NCBI GenBank assembly: GCA_947364395.1
Contig: CANASS010000004.1
Coordinates: 15,211-79,210 of the forward strand
Reading direction: 5' to 3'
Source: an uncultured bacterium
GTDB taxonomy: Bacteria > Bacillota > Clostridia > Oscillospirales > Oscillospiraceae
Length of the DNA: 64,000 bases
Each line of letters begins with the position of its first letter. Within the stretch, counting starts at the first letter, position 1. Below, piece by piece: positions 50,782 to 60,118 of the stretch. A program made the position numbers and the translations under genes. Below the pieces are notes generated by a model. The model searched no databases and was not told where the DNA came from. It was given only the letters and a program-made list of their open reading frames with translations.

Positions 50782-51051
50782 ATGAAAGCAATTGTCACCG
50801 TCATCGGCAGGGACCAGGTGGGCATCATCGCCGCCGTGTGCGCCCTGCTCAGCGAGAAGAACGTCAACGTGCTGGACATCAGCCAAACCGTTCTCCAGGA
50901 GTATTTCACCATGATTATGCTGGTGGACGCCAGCGAAGCCACGGTGCCCTTCGCCCGTCTGCGGGAGGACCTGGCCCAGGCCGGTCAGGAACGGGGGCTG
51001 GACATCCGGGTCCAGCGGGAAGATATTTTCGACGCCATGCACAGGATTTGA
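50782..51051 (+). CDS. ACT-domain protein (UPF0237)
   Basis: 89 aa, a single complete ACT domain: KAIVTVIGRDQVGIIAAVCALLSEKNVNVLDISQTV (in part) and EYFTMIMLVDAS, resembling the N-terminal half of GcvR. UPF0237 proteins occur next to UPF0210 genes in many Firmicutes, as here, suggesting a regulatory partnership. Possibly binds an amino acid or one-carbon metabolite. GAGGAG upstream. Confidence 0.93.
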   Translation: MKAIVTVIGRDQVGIIAAVCALLSEKNVNVLDISQTVLQEYFTMIMLVDASEATVPFARLREDLAQAGQERGLDIRVQREDIFDAMHRI

Positions 51052-51059
51052 GTGTGGAG

Positions 51060-51082
51060 AAGCGGTCAGCGCCCTGACCGCT
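51060..51082 (+). other. hairpin between ACT and UPF0210 genes
   Basis: AGCGGTCAG/CTGACCGCT, 9-bp perfect stem with a 4-base loop and no T-run, 35 nt before the UPF0210 start. May set relative expression of the pair. Confidence 0.5.
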
Positions 51083-51116
51083 TCGCAACATGACAACATC
51101 GGAGGAACCATACGCC

Positions 51117-52475
51117 ATGATTAACACCAACGACATTTTACAGACCATCCGGATGATCGACCACCAGCATTTGGACATCCGCACCATCACCATGGGCATC
51201 AGCCTGCTGGACTGCTGCGATCCAGACCCCCACGCCGCCTGCCGGAAAATCTACGACAAGATCACCACTTCGGCGGAGAAGCTGGTAAAAACCGGCGAGG
51301 ACATCGAGGCGGAATTCGGAATTCCCATCGTCAACAAGCGCATCTCCGTCACCCCTATGGCCCTGGTGGCCGGGGCCTCCCGCACCAGCGATTACGTCCC
51401 CTTCGCCGCCGCCATGGACCGGGCGGCCAAGGCGGTGGGGGTGAACTTCATCGGCGGCTTCTCCGCCCTGGTCCACAAGGGAATGACCGAGGGGGACAAA
51501 AAGCTCATCGCCGCCATCCCCGAGGCCCTGGCCGCCACCGGCGTGGTGTGCTCCTCCGTCAACGTGGGCTCCACCCGCGCGGGCATCAACATGGACGCGG
51601 TGAAGCTGATGGGCGAGACCATCAAGGCCTGCGCGGAGCGCACCGCGGACCAGGGGGGCTTCGGCTGCGCCAAGCTGGTGGTGTTCTGCAACGCGGTGGA
51701 GGACAACCCCTTTATGGCCGGGGCCTTCCACGGCGTGGGGGAGGCTGAGCGTGTGATCAACGTGGGCGTGTCCGGCCCCGGGGTGGTCCACCACGCCCTC
51801 CAGCGGGTGAAGGGCCAGCCCTTCGACGTGGTGGCGGAGACCATCAAAAAGACCGCTTTCCAGGTGACCCGGATGGGCCAGCTGGTGGCCCGGGAGGCCA
51901 GCGCCCGGCTGGAGGTTCCTTTCGGCATCGTGGACCTCTCCCTGGCCCCCACCCCCGCCGTGGGGGACAGCGTGGCCCGGATTTTGGAGGAAATGGGACT
52001 GGAAGTGTGCGGCGCCCACGGCACCACCGCCGCCCTGGCCCTGCTCAACGACGCGGTGAAAAAGGGCGGCGTGATGGCGTCCTCCCACGTGGGCGGGCTG
52101 TCCGGGGCCTTCATCCCGGTGAGCGAGGATGAGGGCATGATCGCCGCCGCCCAGGCGGGGGCGCTGACCCTGGACAAGCTGGAGGCCATGACCTGCGTGT
52201 GCTCGGTGGGCCTGGACATGATCGCCGTGCCCGGGGACACCTCCGCCGCCACCCTGTCCGCCATCATCGCCGACGAGGCCGCCATCGGCATGGTGAATCA
52301 AAAGACCACCGCCGTCCGGCTCATCCCCGCCCCCGGCAAGAAGGTGGGGGACATGGTGGAGTTCGGCGGCCTGCTGGGCTCCGCCCCGGTGATGCCCTGC
52401 CACACCGGCAGCGCCGGAGACTTCGTGGCCCGGGGCGGGCGGATTCCCGCCCCTCTGCACAGCCTGAGAAATTGA
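51117..52475 (+). CDS. UPF0210 / DUF711 (PFL-family) protein
   Basis: 452 aa. Typical blocks: [20 protein letters not shown] at the start, [77 protein letters not shown] and GVSGPGVV. The fold is related to pyruvate formate-lyase/anaerobic reductases but no glycyl-radical motif is seen; activity unknown. The start at 51117 is preferred over 51090 because GGAGG lies between them. Conserved pairing with the ACT protein upstream. Confidence 0.94.
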   Translation: MINTNDILQTIRMIDHQHLDIRTITMGISLLDCCDPDPHAACRKIYDKITTSAEKLVKTGEDIEAEFGIPIVNKRISVTPMALVAGASRTSDYVPFAAAMDRAAKAVGVNFIGGFSALVHKGMTEGDKKLIAAIPEALAATGVVCSSVNVGSTRAGINMDAVKLMGETIKACAERTADQGGFGCAKLVVFCNAVEDNPFMAGAFHGVGEAERVINVGVSGPGVVHHALQRVKGQPFDVVAETIKKTAFQVTRMGQLVAREASARLEVPFGIVDLSLAPTPAVGDSVARILEEMGLEVCGAHGTTAALALLNDAVKKGGVMASSHVGGLSGAFIPVSEDEGMIAAAQAGALTLDKLEAMTCVCSVGLDMIAVPGDTSAATLSAIIADEAAIGMVNQKTTAVRLIPAPGKKVGDMVEFGGLLGSAPVMPCHTGSAGDFVARGGRIPAPLHSLRN

Positions 52476-52504
52476 CCCACGCGCTCCCCGCCACCGGGAG
52501 CGTC

Positions 52505-52550
52505 AAAGGAGAGTCGGACCGGCCGGTCCGGCTCTCCTTTATTTCTTTTA
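52505..52550 (+). terminator. terminator after UPF0210 gene
   Basis: AAAGGAGAG...CTCTCCTTT with an inner CGGACCGG/CCGGTCCG core, followed by ATTTCTTTT. Confidence 0.85.
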
Positions 52551-52564
52551 AGAAAATATTCATC

Positions 52565-52592
52565 TTGACTTTTATAAAATTTAGTTTATAAT
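52565..52592 (+). promoter_or_regulatory. promoter with 7-bp dyad in spacer, upstream of DUF2089 gene
   Basis: -35 TTGACT (52565-52570) and -10 TATAAT (52587-52592), 16-nt spacing. A perfect inverted repeat TTATAAA-N6-TTTATAA (52572-52591) fills the spacer and -10: a likely operator, perhaps for the helix-turn-helix protein encoded next. Confidence 0.75.
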
Positions 52593-52618
52593 AAATATTA
52601 TGAAAGCAGGTGGTAGAA

Positions 52619-52909
52619 ATGGACGCCCTTCCCATCTGGATGGCCAGCCTGGAGGACGAGGACGCGGCCTTTATCAAACGTTTTGTGCTGGCCTCCGGCT
52701 CGCTGAAGGAGATGGCCGCGCAGTACGGCGTCAGCTACCCCACCGTGCGCCTGCGGCTGGACCGTCTGATCCAAAAGATCCGGCTCAGCGAGGAGACGGA
52801 GGCGGACCCCTATGTGGCCCTGGTAAAGCGGCTGGCGGTGGAGGACAAATTGGATTTTGACACCGCCAAGCTGCTCATCAGCAGCTATCGAAAGGCAAAG
52901 GAGGTGTAA
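52619..52909 (+). CDS. DUF2089-type small helix-turn-helix protein
   Basis: 96 aa. LPIWMASLEDEDAAFIKRFVLASGSLKEMAAQYGVSYPTVRLRLDRLI (in part) contains a clear helix-turn-helix (residues about 30-52), the DUF2089 pattern, followed by a charged helical tail. The start at 52619 is preferred to GTG 52610 on spacing to AGCAGGTGG. Two nt upstream of the membrane-protein gene; such regulators often control a partner membrane protein. Confidence 0.85.
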   Translation: MDALPIWMASLEDEDAAFIKRFVLASGSLKEMAAQYGVSYPTVRLRLDRLIQKIRLSEETEADPYVALVKRLAVEDKLDFDTAKLLISSYRKAKEV

Positions 52910-52911
52910 TA

Positions 52912-53286
52912 ATGCTTCAAAGTGGATTTCATTTCGAGCCCGGCAGGGCTCTGGTCACCTTGGAGGGGCGGGAGATCCCCGTTATTTTGGCCCTTGTCGC
53001 GGCGGCGGTGGCAGTAGAGGTATTCCTGGCTCTGAAACAGGACCGGCGGCTGGGGCTGATCCTCCCCGGCGGGTGGCTGCTGTGGACCCTGGGCGCCTTC
53101 ATCCTGCGCCTCGCTGGTCTGGGGGGCTTTGCCGCGCTGGGGGAGTGGGGCCGCCTGCTGGCCATTGCATTTGCGGTGGAAAACGTGCTGACCCTGTTGC
53201 TGCTGATGGTCTATGGGCTGTGCCGGATGCTGCGCCGGAACAAGACAGCCCGTCAGATGGAGAAAATTAAAATTGAGGACCTGTGA
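52912..53286 (+). CDS. small membrane protein, partner of DUF2089 regulator
   Basis: 124 aa with three predicted helices (about 24-42, 50-70, 84-106) and a basic C-terminal tail (RRNKTARQMEKIKIEDL). No named family. Start 2 nt after the DUF2089 stop with AAAGGAGG ribosome site inside that gene. The pair resembles regulator/membrane-protein modules; function unknown. Confidence 0.8.
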   Translation: MLQSGFHFEPGRALVTLEGREIPVILALVAAAVAVEVFLALKQDRRLGLILPGGWLLWTLGAFILRLAGLGGFAALGEWGRLLAIAFAVENVLTLLLLMVYGLCRMLRRNKTARQMEKIKIEDL

Positions 53287-53288
53287 GC

Positions 53289-53324
53289 AAAAACACGGCG
53301 GAGACTGCCCTCCGCCGTGTTTTT
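53289..53324. terminator. bidirectional terminator
   Basis: AAAAACACGGCGGAG/CTCCGCCGTGTTTTT with a 6-base loop; serves the membrane-protein gene and the convergent hydrolase. Confidence 0.9.
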
Positions 53325-53329
53325 ATGGT

Positions 53330-54283
53330 CTATCCCATATGCTTTGCCAAAAATCCTTCCACAGTGGCCCAGTACAGCTCCGGGTCCGTCCTCATCGCCT
53401 CGCCGTGGCCCGCGCCGGGGATGGACAGCCGCTCCTTTTCTGGGCTGGCGCAGGCTTCGTATACCACATCCAGCATCCAGTAAGGGACAAAGGTGTCCTC
53501 CTCTCCGTGGATGAACAGCATGGGAACGGCGGTCTTTTTCAGCTGCTCCACCGAGGACGCCTCTTTAAAACCGAACCCCGCCCGGACCTGGGACACCAGA
53601 GAGGCCGCGTCCAGCACCGGGAAGGTGGGCAGGCCGAACATCGTCTGGAGCTCCCCCGCGAACTCGTCCCACACCGAGGTGTAGCCGCAGTCCTCAATGA
53701 TGCACCTTACGTTGGGAGACAAACCGGCCTCCCCTGCGGTCATCATCACCGTGGCCCCGCCCATGGAAACGCCAAACAGGACGATCTCCGCGTCCGGGTC
53801 CTGCTCCACCAGGGCATCCGCCCAATCCACGATGTCCTTCCGCTCCAGCCAGCCCATGCTGGCATAGCGGCCCTGGCTGAGCTCGTGGCACCGGGCGGCG
53901 GGTGTGAGGATGTTGTAGCCCATATCGTAAAAGCGGGACGCGAATCCGCCCATGTCTTGGGGGATGCTGCCGTAGCCGTGGCAGATGACGGCGTATTTGT
54001 GGCTGGGTTCTGGCCGAGGCAGGTACAGGGCGTGGAGGGCCAGCCCGTCGTGGCTGGTGAGCCAGCGGTCCTCGGCGATTTCGTCAAACCATGCGCTTTT
54101 TCCCGTCAGCTCCCAGTTGTCCGGGTCATAGCTGCTGATCATGCCGCATGCCTGGGGGTCTAGGGCGAAATTGAATAAGTAATTTCCAGCCACGGTCAGC
54201 CCGCCTGCGGCGAGCACCAGCAGGACGGCCAGCACAATGAGGATGATCTGCCCTGCGCGGCGTTTTTTGACGGATTCTTCCAT
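53330..54283 (-). CDS. membrane-anchored alpha/beta hydrolase
   Basis: 317 aa. N-terminal membrane anchor (residues about 12-34), then an alpha/beta hydrolase fold: HGYGSIPQDMGG (oxyanion region), nucleophile elbow GVSMGG (Ser about 172), acid Asp in HGEEDTFVPY, and His in GAGHGEAM near the C-terminus. Resembles Firmicute hydrolases of the YqkD/BEM46 group, probably an esterase or peptidase acting outside the membrane. Monocistronic. Confidence 0.9.
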   Translation of the reverse strand: MEESVKKRRAGQIILIVLAVLLVLAAGGLTVAGNYLFNFALDPQACGMISSYDPDNWELTGKSAWFDEIAEDRWLTSHDGLALHALYLPRPEPSHKYAVICHGYGSIPQDMGGFASRFYDMGYNILTPAARCHELSQGRYASMGWLERKDIVDWADALVEQDPDAEIVLFGVSMGGATVMMTAGEAGLSPNVRCIIEDCGYTSVWDEFAGELQTMFGLPTFPVLDAASLVSQVRAGFGFKEASSVEQLKKTAVPMLFIHGEEDTFVPYWMLDVVYEACASPEKERLSIPGAGHGEAMRTDPELYWATVEGFLAKHMG

Positions 54284-54366
54284 GCCATCACAACCTTTAA
54301 GTTGATGTTTCCGTATGCTATCATACTACGCGGAAACCGAATTATACCACAGAGGATGTGATGCCG

Positions 54367-55011
54367 TCAAATGTTTGCATCAGGCGGGTCTATTATTTGC
54401 AGACCGCCCTTTCGCAGCTTCATAACAACATCGGCTTCTTTTGCCAGTTCCTTTGAGTGGGTCACAACCACCACACACTTTCCCGCTTGATGGGCGCTGT
54501 CTTTGAGGATAGATGTAATTTCAGCGGCGGTGTCCTCGTCCAGATTCCCTGTGGGTTCATCAGCGAGGATAACCTGTGCGTCGCTGGCCAAGGCGCGGGC
54601 AATGGCTACGCGCTGCTGCTGGCCCCCGGACAGCTTCAACACACTCCGCCTACATTCCTCCGGCGTAAGCCCTAATTGCTCCAGAACAGGCATCGGCGGC
54701 AGCTTAGCGGTCAAGGCCACGTTTTCCATGGGAGTTAAGTAGTCGATCAGATTGTATCCCTGGAAAATAAAGGCCGCATGCCGGCGGTGACGGGCAAGGC
54801 CAGTCTTTTCAATGTCCTCCCCCTGATAAATGATCCGGCCGCTGGCTGGGCTGTCCAGACCGCCCAGCAGGGAGAGAAGCGTTGTCTTGCCACACCCGGA
54901 GGGGCCGAGGATGGCATACATTCTGCCCTGTTCTAACTGAACGCTGACCCCTCTCAGCAAAGCATGTTTTCCATAAGCATATCTGACATTGTTCATTTCC
55001 AAAATTGGCAT
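54367..55011 (-). CDS. ABC transporter ATP-binding protein (MacB/LolD-like)
   Basis: 214-aa ATPase: Walker [14 protein letters not shown]-loop in [14 protein letters not shown], signature [13 protein letters not shown], Walker [14 protein letters not shown], and switch His VVTHSKELA. This set matches ATPases that work with FtsX-type permeases. It is encoded after the two FtsX-like permeases (12-nt gap). Likely a mechanotransmission-type system exporting or removing an envelope-active peptide; more AT-rich than the flanking core genes. Confidence 0.93.
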   Translation of the reverse strand: MPILEMNNVRYAYGKHALLRGVSVQLEQGRMYAILGPSGCGKTTLLSLLGGLDSPASGRIIYQGEDIEKTGLARHRRHAAFIFQGYNLIDYLTPMENVALTAKLPPMPVLEQLGLTPEECRRSVLKLSGGQQQRVAIARALASDAQVILADEPTGNLDEDTAAEITSILKDSAHQAGKCVVVVTHSKELAKEADVVMKLRKGGLQIIDPPDANI

Positions 55012-55023
55012 ATCCGGGCCCCC

Positions 55024-56484
55024 CTAACTCATTTTTGAAAGAATTTCATTTGGCTTCATCCTCATGATCGGAACGCTTGCGGCGCAGACAGAAAGCAGGG
55101 CAATCAAAAGCCCCAGCCCGTATACCGCTGCGAAAACATCGCCGGTAACCGTAACTGTCAGTTCTTCTACCTTTGGTGCGGCAAAAACCGGGCTTAAATC
55201 AAAATCCTCAGAAGTGACCGGCATCCCGGCCTGTACTGTGTTAGACCGTGCTTCAGTGGTAATCTGTTCATTTGCCTGTGCCAGCAGTTTATTGCCCACA
55301 CTGTTCGCCGCTATACCACTGACAGGGCAGGAAAGGCCGAAGGCCAGCGCCGCAATCAACGCTATTTCTATCATCCGTTGAGCAAGGATTATTACCTTGC
55401 TCTCTCCCAGCGCAAGCATTGCTCCCGTTTCCCGGATACGGAACTTTGCCCAAATGGAGAGCAGCAGAACTAAGATTGCAACGCCAGCCAGGACAATCAT
55501 GACAATCATGATGCGAATGGAGTGATTCATCCCCTCCAATGCGTTCTCCGCACTCTGATAGCTGGCGTTGTCAAACTCAATTTTGAAACAGTCCCAGTTG
55601 ATTGCGCGGTTATTCTGAACACTTTTGATAATCATGTCCATTTCAGCCGGGTCCTCAATGCTGAATGTGACCTTTTCATATCCATTGGGTTCCATCCCAA
55701 TGGATTTTAACTGCTCGTTCAAATACGGCAGCAGCGTCCGGGAGTCCACAAACACCCAGTTCTGCAGCATCTGCCGCGGGCCTGTGTATTGGTCAATCCG
55801 CTGCTCTTTCAAAATGTCGAATATTCCGGCAATCTCAAAAACACACTCCTGCTTTTCGGCGGGAAAGTCAATGCCCGTCACATCCCGGTTGATTTCCAAT
55901 GTAATGTGGTCGCCTACAGATAGCCCGTTCAGATCCGCCAGTTCCCGGCTGATGACGGCCTGCCCCGACGCTCCGCCGGAGAACATCTCTCCCTGTGTTA
56001 TTTCCAAAATGCCATTTGCAAAGTAGGAGCATTGCTGTAAAGAAGTCCATCCCTGTATTGGCGCGACATGGGCTAGGGCAGAGGAAGAATAATTCTGCTT
56101 GTTTTCAACCAGGTTATAATACTGCCCATCATCAGATTTCAAATTGGCAACCACCTCAATGTTGGCACTGTAATCGGCAATACCGGGGGTTTTTAAGACT
56201 TCATCAATTACCTCATTGTCGATGGGATCACCGCTATAGTAGCTCCCGGCGTATTGGTCTGTGGAACCTGCGCTTTGCATATTCGCAGGGTTGCTCATGT
56301 CGATTTCCAGGCTGAATGTCCCACCAAACTGTCCCCGCAGATTTGCCGCCGCTGTGTCGGAGGCTTTCAGGATGGCAAGACCGGTCAATGCGGAAGTACA
56401 GACGACCAGCAGGACCAGAAAAACGGTCGTGCTCTGCCGCCACTTTCGGACGACATATAAAAACGCTCTTTTTAAAAAACTCAT
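55024..56484 (-). CDS. FtsX-like ABC permease (second)
   Basis: 486 aa. TM1 at about 17-38, a large extracellular MacB-type domain (about 40-320; LNGLSVGDHITLEIN and IAGIFDI are typical), then three C-terminal helices (about 325-350, 375-400, 450-475) around the FtsX fold, ending PNEILSKMS. It is a paralogue of the permease encoded 12 nt upstream (similar start WKRAYLYV/LKRAFLYV and end NPKEILSKLS). Together they form a heterodimer driven by the ATPase that follows. Confidence 0.9.
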   Translation of the reverse strand: MSFLKRAFLYVVRKWRQSTTVFLVLLVVCTSALTGLAILKASDTAAANLRGQFGGTFSLEIDMSNPANMQSAGSTDQYAGSYYSGDPIDNEVIDEVLKTPGIADYSANIEVVANLKSDDGQYYNLVENKQNYSSSALAHVAPIQGWTSLQQCSYFANGILEITQGEMFSGGASGQAVISRELADLNGLSVGDHITLEINRDVTGIDFPAEKQECVFEIAGIFDILKEQRIDQYTGPRQMLQNWVFVDSRTLLPYLNEQLKSIGMEPNGYEKVTFSIEDPAEMDMIIKSVQNNRAINWDCFKIEFDNASYQSAENALEGMNHSIRIMIVMIVLAGVAILVLLLSIWAKFRIRETGAMLALGESKVIILAQRMIEIALIAALAFGLSCPVSGIAANSVGNKLLAQANEQITTEARSNTVQAGMPVTSEDFDLSPVFAAPKVEELTVTVTGDVFAAVYGLGLLIALLSVCAASVPIMRMKPNEILSKMS

Positions 56485-56496
56485 TGCGCGGCCTCC

Positions 56497-57795
56497 TCAA
56501 CTCAATTTGGAAAGGATTTCTTTGGGATTTGACCGTATCGCTCCCAGGCTCGAGAGGATTATAGAAAGCAGCAGCACCAATATTCCGCATCCAGCAGTTA
56601 CCGCAAGCACAGATACAGCGGAAATCCCGTCCATCGCCCCCATTATACCGCTCGTGTTCCCATAAACGCCTTTGCTTACAAGCGGCCAGCTCAAGGGAAT
56701 AACGCAGGCGGAAAGCACCAGTGCGGCCACAGCAATCATGGCTATTTCGATAAAACGCTGAACAAGAATATCGGTTTTTGAGATACCGGCCGACAGCATA
56801 ATGCCCATTTCATGCTGCCGGCTTTTGTTGAACAGGGTCTGTATCAGGGAGAGAACTGCTATGCTGACAGCGGCCATGATCGTTAACAGTGTGCCGGTCA
56901 GTTCCCTCATGCTCAGCAACGGCCCCGCCGCTTTCTCATATTCATCCACGCTTGCAGTCAGCGCAAAGCAGTTCCAGTCAATGCCGTCTATCGTTTTGAG
57001 TTCCTCTATGATTTGATGAACCTGCGCTGGATCGCTGATAAAGAAATCCACATAATCGGCTCCCACCGCTCCCATCAATGCCCTGCCGCTTGTCATGTCA
57101 ATGAAAATCTTGTTTTCCAGTAAGTGGACAGGAGCGGCAGCGCCGGTGTTTTGCTGGACTGCTTCTACCGTAAACAATCCTTTGATTTTCACGGTAGTGG
57201 CTGTTCCCTCATGACCTTCACGGGGCGAAAGCTGTACCTCATCGCCTATCCGCAACCCGTTTTCTTTCGCCAGGGCTTCACTGATAATGGCCCCGTTTCC
57301 GCCGGACAGTTCGCCGCACGTCAGCTTCACCCGCTCCTTTTGGAAGGCTGCGGAAAGCAGCGGGTCGGTGTCCGCCTCCACCGATACCAAATGCGCGGCA
57401 ACAGGGTCGTCCCGATATATTCCGTTATAGTCGATCAGAGTCAAATCCTCTTGTAAATAAACTTCCCCCCTGAGGACTGCGTTGTAAGCGTTTATCCCAT
57501 CTTTGGCCCAAACCGCTTGAATGAGCGTTTCATCAATCGGCGCTCCAATATAGGCAGCTCTGGTCTGTCCGCCGACTTCAGTTATCATGACATTTTCCCG
57601 GTTCTGCATATCAGGGGCTATGCGAAAACCACCGCCCAAATTCTGCCGGACTTGTTCCATTGCCAGACCGGCGGCGTGATGAAGCAGCATCCCAACTATC
57701 ACAAAAGAGAACAGCAGCAGCATAACGAGCAGCAAAAGTACGGACTTCCCCGCTTTGCGCCGGACATAGAGGTACGCCCTCTTCCATATTGGCAT
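56497..57795 (-). CDS. FtsX-like ABC permease (first)
   Basis: 432 aa. TM1 at about 17-40 after MPIWKRAYLYVRRKAGKS, a MacB-like extracellular domain (ENGLRIGDEVQLSPREGHEG, KIKGLFTVEAV), three C-terminal helices and the terminal NPKEILSKLS. The ATG at 57795 has AAAAGGAG somewhat far upstream (about 11 nt); the frame runs further to 57882 without a better site. First gene of the permease-permease-ATPase operon; the promoter region carries a motif shared with the two-component operon upstream. Confidence 0.88.
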   Translation of the reverse strand: MPIWKRAYLYVRRKAGKSVLLLLVMLLLFSFVIVGMLLHHAAGLAMEQVRQNLGGGFRIAPDMQNRENVMITEVGGQTRAAYIGAPIDETLIQAVWAKDGINAYNAVLRGEVYLQEDLTLIDYNGIYRDDPVAAHLVSVEADTDPLLSAAFQKERVKLTCGELSGGNGAIISEALAKENGLRIGDEVQLSPREGHEGTATTVKIKGLFTVEAVQQNTGAAAPVHLLENKIFIDMTSGRALMGAVGADYVDFFISDPAQVHQIIEELKTIDGIDWNCFALTASVDEYEKAAGPLLSMRELTGTLLTIMAAVSIAVLSLIQTLFNKSRQHEMGIMLSAGISKTDILVQRFIEIAMIAVAALVLSACVIPLSWPLVSKGVYGNTSGIMGAMDGISAVSVLAVTAGCGILVLLLSIILSSLGAIRSNPKEILSKLS

Positions 57796-57875
57796 TGTGT
57801 ATACAGCTCCTTTTCTGGTTTTATGGCGCCAATAAAAATAGCACGCCTGTGTTTCATCAATGTGGAGCACATATT

Positions 57876-57890
57876 TCACCAATATTTCAA
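57876..57890 (-). promoter_or_regulatory. candidate response-regulator site A, upstream of FtsX operon
   Basis: TTGAAATATTGGTGA, followed at once by AATATG so that TGAAATAT is directly repeated 12 nt apart. The same 15-mer with one change is at 60104-60118 before the response-regulator gene. Confidence 0.55.
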
Positions 57891-57925
57891 ATGAAAAACT
57901 CCCCGCTTCAAAAGCAGGGAGTTTC
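57891..57925 (-). terminator. terminator of the two-component operon
   Basis: AAACTCCCTGCTT/AAGCGGGGAGTTT stem (about 12 bp with one mismatch) then TTTCAT, directly after the kinase gene; so the FtsX operon needs its own promoter. Confidence 0.75.
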
Positions 57926-57927
57926 GG

Positions 57928-59394
57928 CTAAAAGAAAATAGTAAATCGCATGCCGCTGGGGTCTTCTGCATTTGTGCCTCTAAACGGTTCAAATGAAAAC
58001 CGATAAGAAAAGGTATTCAAAATTTTCGCGGCAATATACAGGCCCAGGCCATTCCCTCCATCAGGATTTTCGCCGTTGAGGCTCCGGCTTCGGGAAAAAT
58101 CCGGCCGGTAGAACGGCTCAAAAATATGCGTCAGCACGTTTGCCGGGATAGGTTCACATTCGTTTTCAATGATAACAGCTCTATCACTAAAGTAGACGTT
58201 CACACTTTCAGATGGTTTTGTATACTTGACCGCATTAGAAAGAATATTAGACATGGCCTTTTCCATGGCATTTGCGGGAAAGCTGGCTGAAAAGCCGGCA
58301 GAAAAATCCGTATCTACCTGAACACCCCTTGATTTCGCAATCAAGAGGCAGGGAGACAGAACCTTTTCCACAAACGCCTGCATCGCCACTTCTTCCGCCT
58401 TTTCCTGCCCAAAGGAAAAGTTCAGCCTGGAGGCGTCCAATATTTCCTGGATCATCACGCCAAACTTTTGCACCATGTCCCGGCATACCGGCAGATAGGT
58501 TTCCCAGTCCCGATACCGGCCAATGCCCATAATCATGTTGTCGAGCATCCCTTGCAGCGCTGTAACAGGCGTTTTCAGCTCGTGGGAGGCAGCCCGCAAG
58601 AAGTCCACTTTAGCAGCTTCCGCCTCGCTGACGCGGGCGTTTTCCTCCTGCAAATTGTCTATGGTGGTGAGCAGGCTTTGGTAAAGCGCGTTGACATTCT
58701 CCGAAAGTTCCCCGATTTCATCATGGGTTTCCACCCTGCACGCCGCCAATGGGTCAAGGGCTTTCATACGAGCTGTCATTTCTGAGATTTCGGAAAGCGG
58801 CGCCGCTATTGCTTTTGAGTACAGCAGGGCAAAAATTGCCGCCAATAGCAAAGACAAAAGCAGCGTAAGCGGCAAAAAAACTATGACCGCCTCTTTTGCT
58901 TCGCTGACCGGCTGAAGTGTCGCTAACAAAACCAGATGGCATGGTTTTCCATCGGCTGTCTCAAAGTGGGCGCCGGAGTAAAACTGCGAGTTTGTTTTGA
59001 CGTAGAAATCCTCCTGCAAATAGGAAAGGTCTGCGTCCTGACTATTGCTTGGAACGCTCCAATGCGATTCCACAGTTTCCTGTAATGCGCTGTCGCCCTT
59101 GGACGGAGATGCACTGTCTGCCATGAGATTATACGCCGCCCCGTCACAATTCACAAAAATGCCCATTTGATATTGGATCGCATATCGTGATACAGTGCGT
59201 TCCATTTTGTCGGGGGGCGTATTCTTCAAAATTTCAATCAGCCGTTCCTGCGTATCCAGAAATTTCGCTTCTTTCTGGCTTGTGTAGACAATGGGCATCA
59301 TGAAATAAAACAGCGCATGGCTGATTAGCGAGATAGCGGCCATAAGGGAAAAGACATATAGGAATGTCTTGGGAAACAGCTTTAACTCTTTCAT
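57928..59394 (-). CDS. sensor histidine kinase controlling the FtsX ABC system
   Basis: 488 aa. TM1 about 10-32, an extracellular sensor (33-165), TM2 about 168-190, HAMP (SKAIAAPLSEISEMTARMKA...), HisKA with His in LRAASHELKTPVTALQGML (about residue 271), and HATPase with SNILSNAVKYTKPSE and GGNGLGLYIAAKIL. Its start overlaps the response-regulator gene by 4 nt. The large sensor distinguishes it from the intramembrane-sensing kinase at 20924. Confidence 0.92.
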   Translation of the reverse strand: MKELKLFPKTFLYVFSLMAAISLISHALFYFMMPIVYTSQKEAKFLDTQERLIEILKNTPPDKMERTVSRYAIQYQMGIFVNCDGAAYNLMADSASPSKGDSALQETVESHWSVPSNSQDADLSYLQEDFYVKTNSQFYSGAHFETADGKPCHLVLLATLQPVSEAKEAVIVFLPLTLLLSLLLAAIFALLYSKAIAAPLSEISEMTARMKALDPLAACRVETHDEIGELSENVNALYQSLLTTIDNLQEENARVSEAEAAKVDFLRAASHELKTPVTALQGMLDNMIMGIGRYRDWETYLPVCRDMVQKFGVMIQEILDASRLNFSFGQEKAEEVAMQAFVEKVLSPCLLIAKSRGVQVDTDFSAGFSASFPANAMEKAMSNILSNAVKYTKPSESVNVYFSDRAVIIENECEPIPANVLTHIFEPFYRPDFSRSRSLNGENPDGGNGLGLYIAAKILNTFSYRFSFEPFRGTNAEDPSGMRFTIFF

Positions 59395-60056
59395 GGCGAT
59401 ACCTCAAAGCGATAACCAACGCCCTTTACTGTTGCAATACAGTTCAGGTCCAGCTTTTGGCGTATTCTTCGGATATAGGTGTCGATGGTTCGATCATAGA
59501 GCGGCGCGTCTATCCCCCAAACGCCGTCAATCAGCTTTTCCCGCGTCATAACATGCCCGGTATTTTTGATAAGCAGCTTTAGCAATTGTATTTCCTTTGG
59601 GGCCAGTTCTATGGGTTCGCCGTCCTTTTCCGCCACATAGCCGCTGAAATCCACCGATATATTGCCGCATTTCCATATGTCCTTTTCTGGAAGCCTTCCA
59701 GCTCGCCGCAGCAGAGCCAGGACGCGCTTTCCCAGCAGAACAATGGAAAAGGGCTTCGTCATGTAGTCATCTACTAAAGAGTCAAAGCTGGCAATTTGTG
59801 TTCTTTCATCGCTCAACGCAGTCAGCATCAATACAGGAATATCGCTTTTTCTACGAATTTCATGTAGAACTTGCAGTCCGTTCATATTGGGCAGCATCAT
59901 GTCCAGTATGACAAGTTCAATCAGGTTTTCTTTAAATACTGTCAGCGCCTCTACTCCGTCATACACTTGATGCGTGGAATGTCCAGCATCACTTAGGTAA
60001 TCAGAAATGAGATCGTTTGTAGTCCTATCATCCTCTACGATTAAAATAGCGGCCAT
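59391..60056 (-). CDS. OmpR-family response regulator controlling the FtsX ABC system
   Basis: 221 aa. Receiver (1-118; ILIVEDDRTTND, phospho-Asp in ELVILDMMLPNMNG, KPF) and winged helix (about 128-221; ELAPKEIQLLKLLIKNTGHVMTRE, TIDTYIRRIRQKL). Starts with MAAILIVEDD after GGAGG. Lies upstream of its kinase in the order RR-HK-FtsX-FtsX-ATPase. The motif at 60104-60118, 48 nt before its start codon, suggests autoregulation. Confidence 0.95.
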   Translation of the reverse strand: MAAILIVEDDRTTNDLISDYLSDAGHSTHQVYDGVEALTVFKENLIELVILDMMLPNMNGLQVLHEIRRKSDIPVLMLTALSDERTQIASFDSLVDDYMTKPFSIVLLGKRVLALLRRAGRLPEKDIWKCGNISVDFSGYVAEKDGEPIELAPKEIQLLKLLIKNTGHVMTREKLIDGVWGIDAPLYDRTIDTYIRRIRQKLDLNCIATVKGVGYRFEVSP

Positions 60057-60103
60057 GTCGTTCCTCCTGTCCCCTCAGATATGATTGCGTTACCGAGTAT
60101 ACA

Positions 60104-60118
60104 TCACGAATATTTCAA
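60104..60118 (-). promoter_or_regulatory. candidate response-regulator site B, upstream of response regulator
   Basis: TTGAAATATTCGTGA followed by TGTATAC. Differs from site A (57876-57890) at one position. Direct-repeat character (TTGAAATAT...GTGATGTAT) fits OmpR-type binding. Confidence 0.55.
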
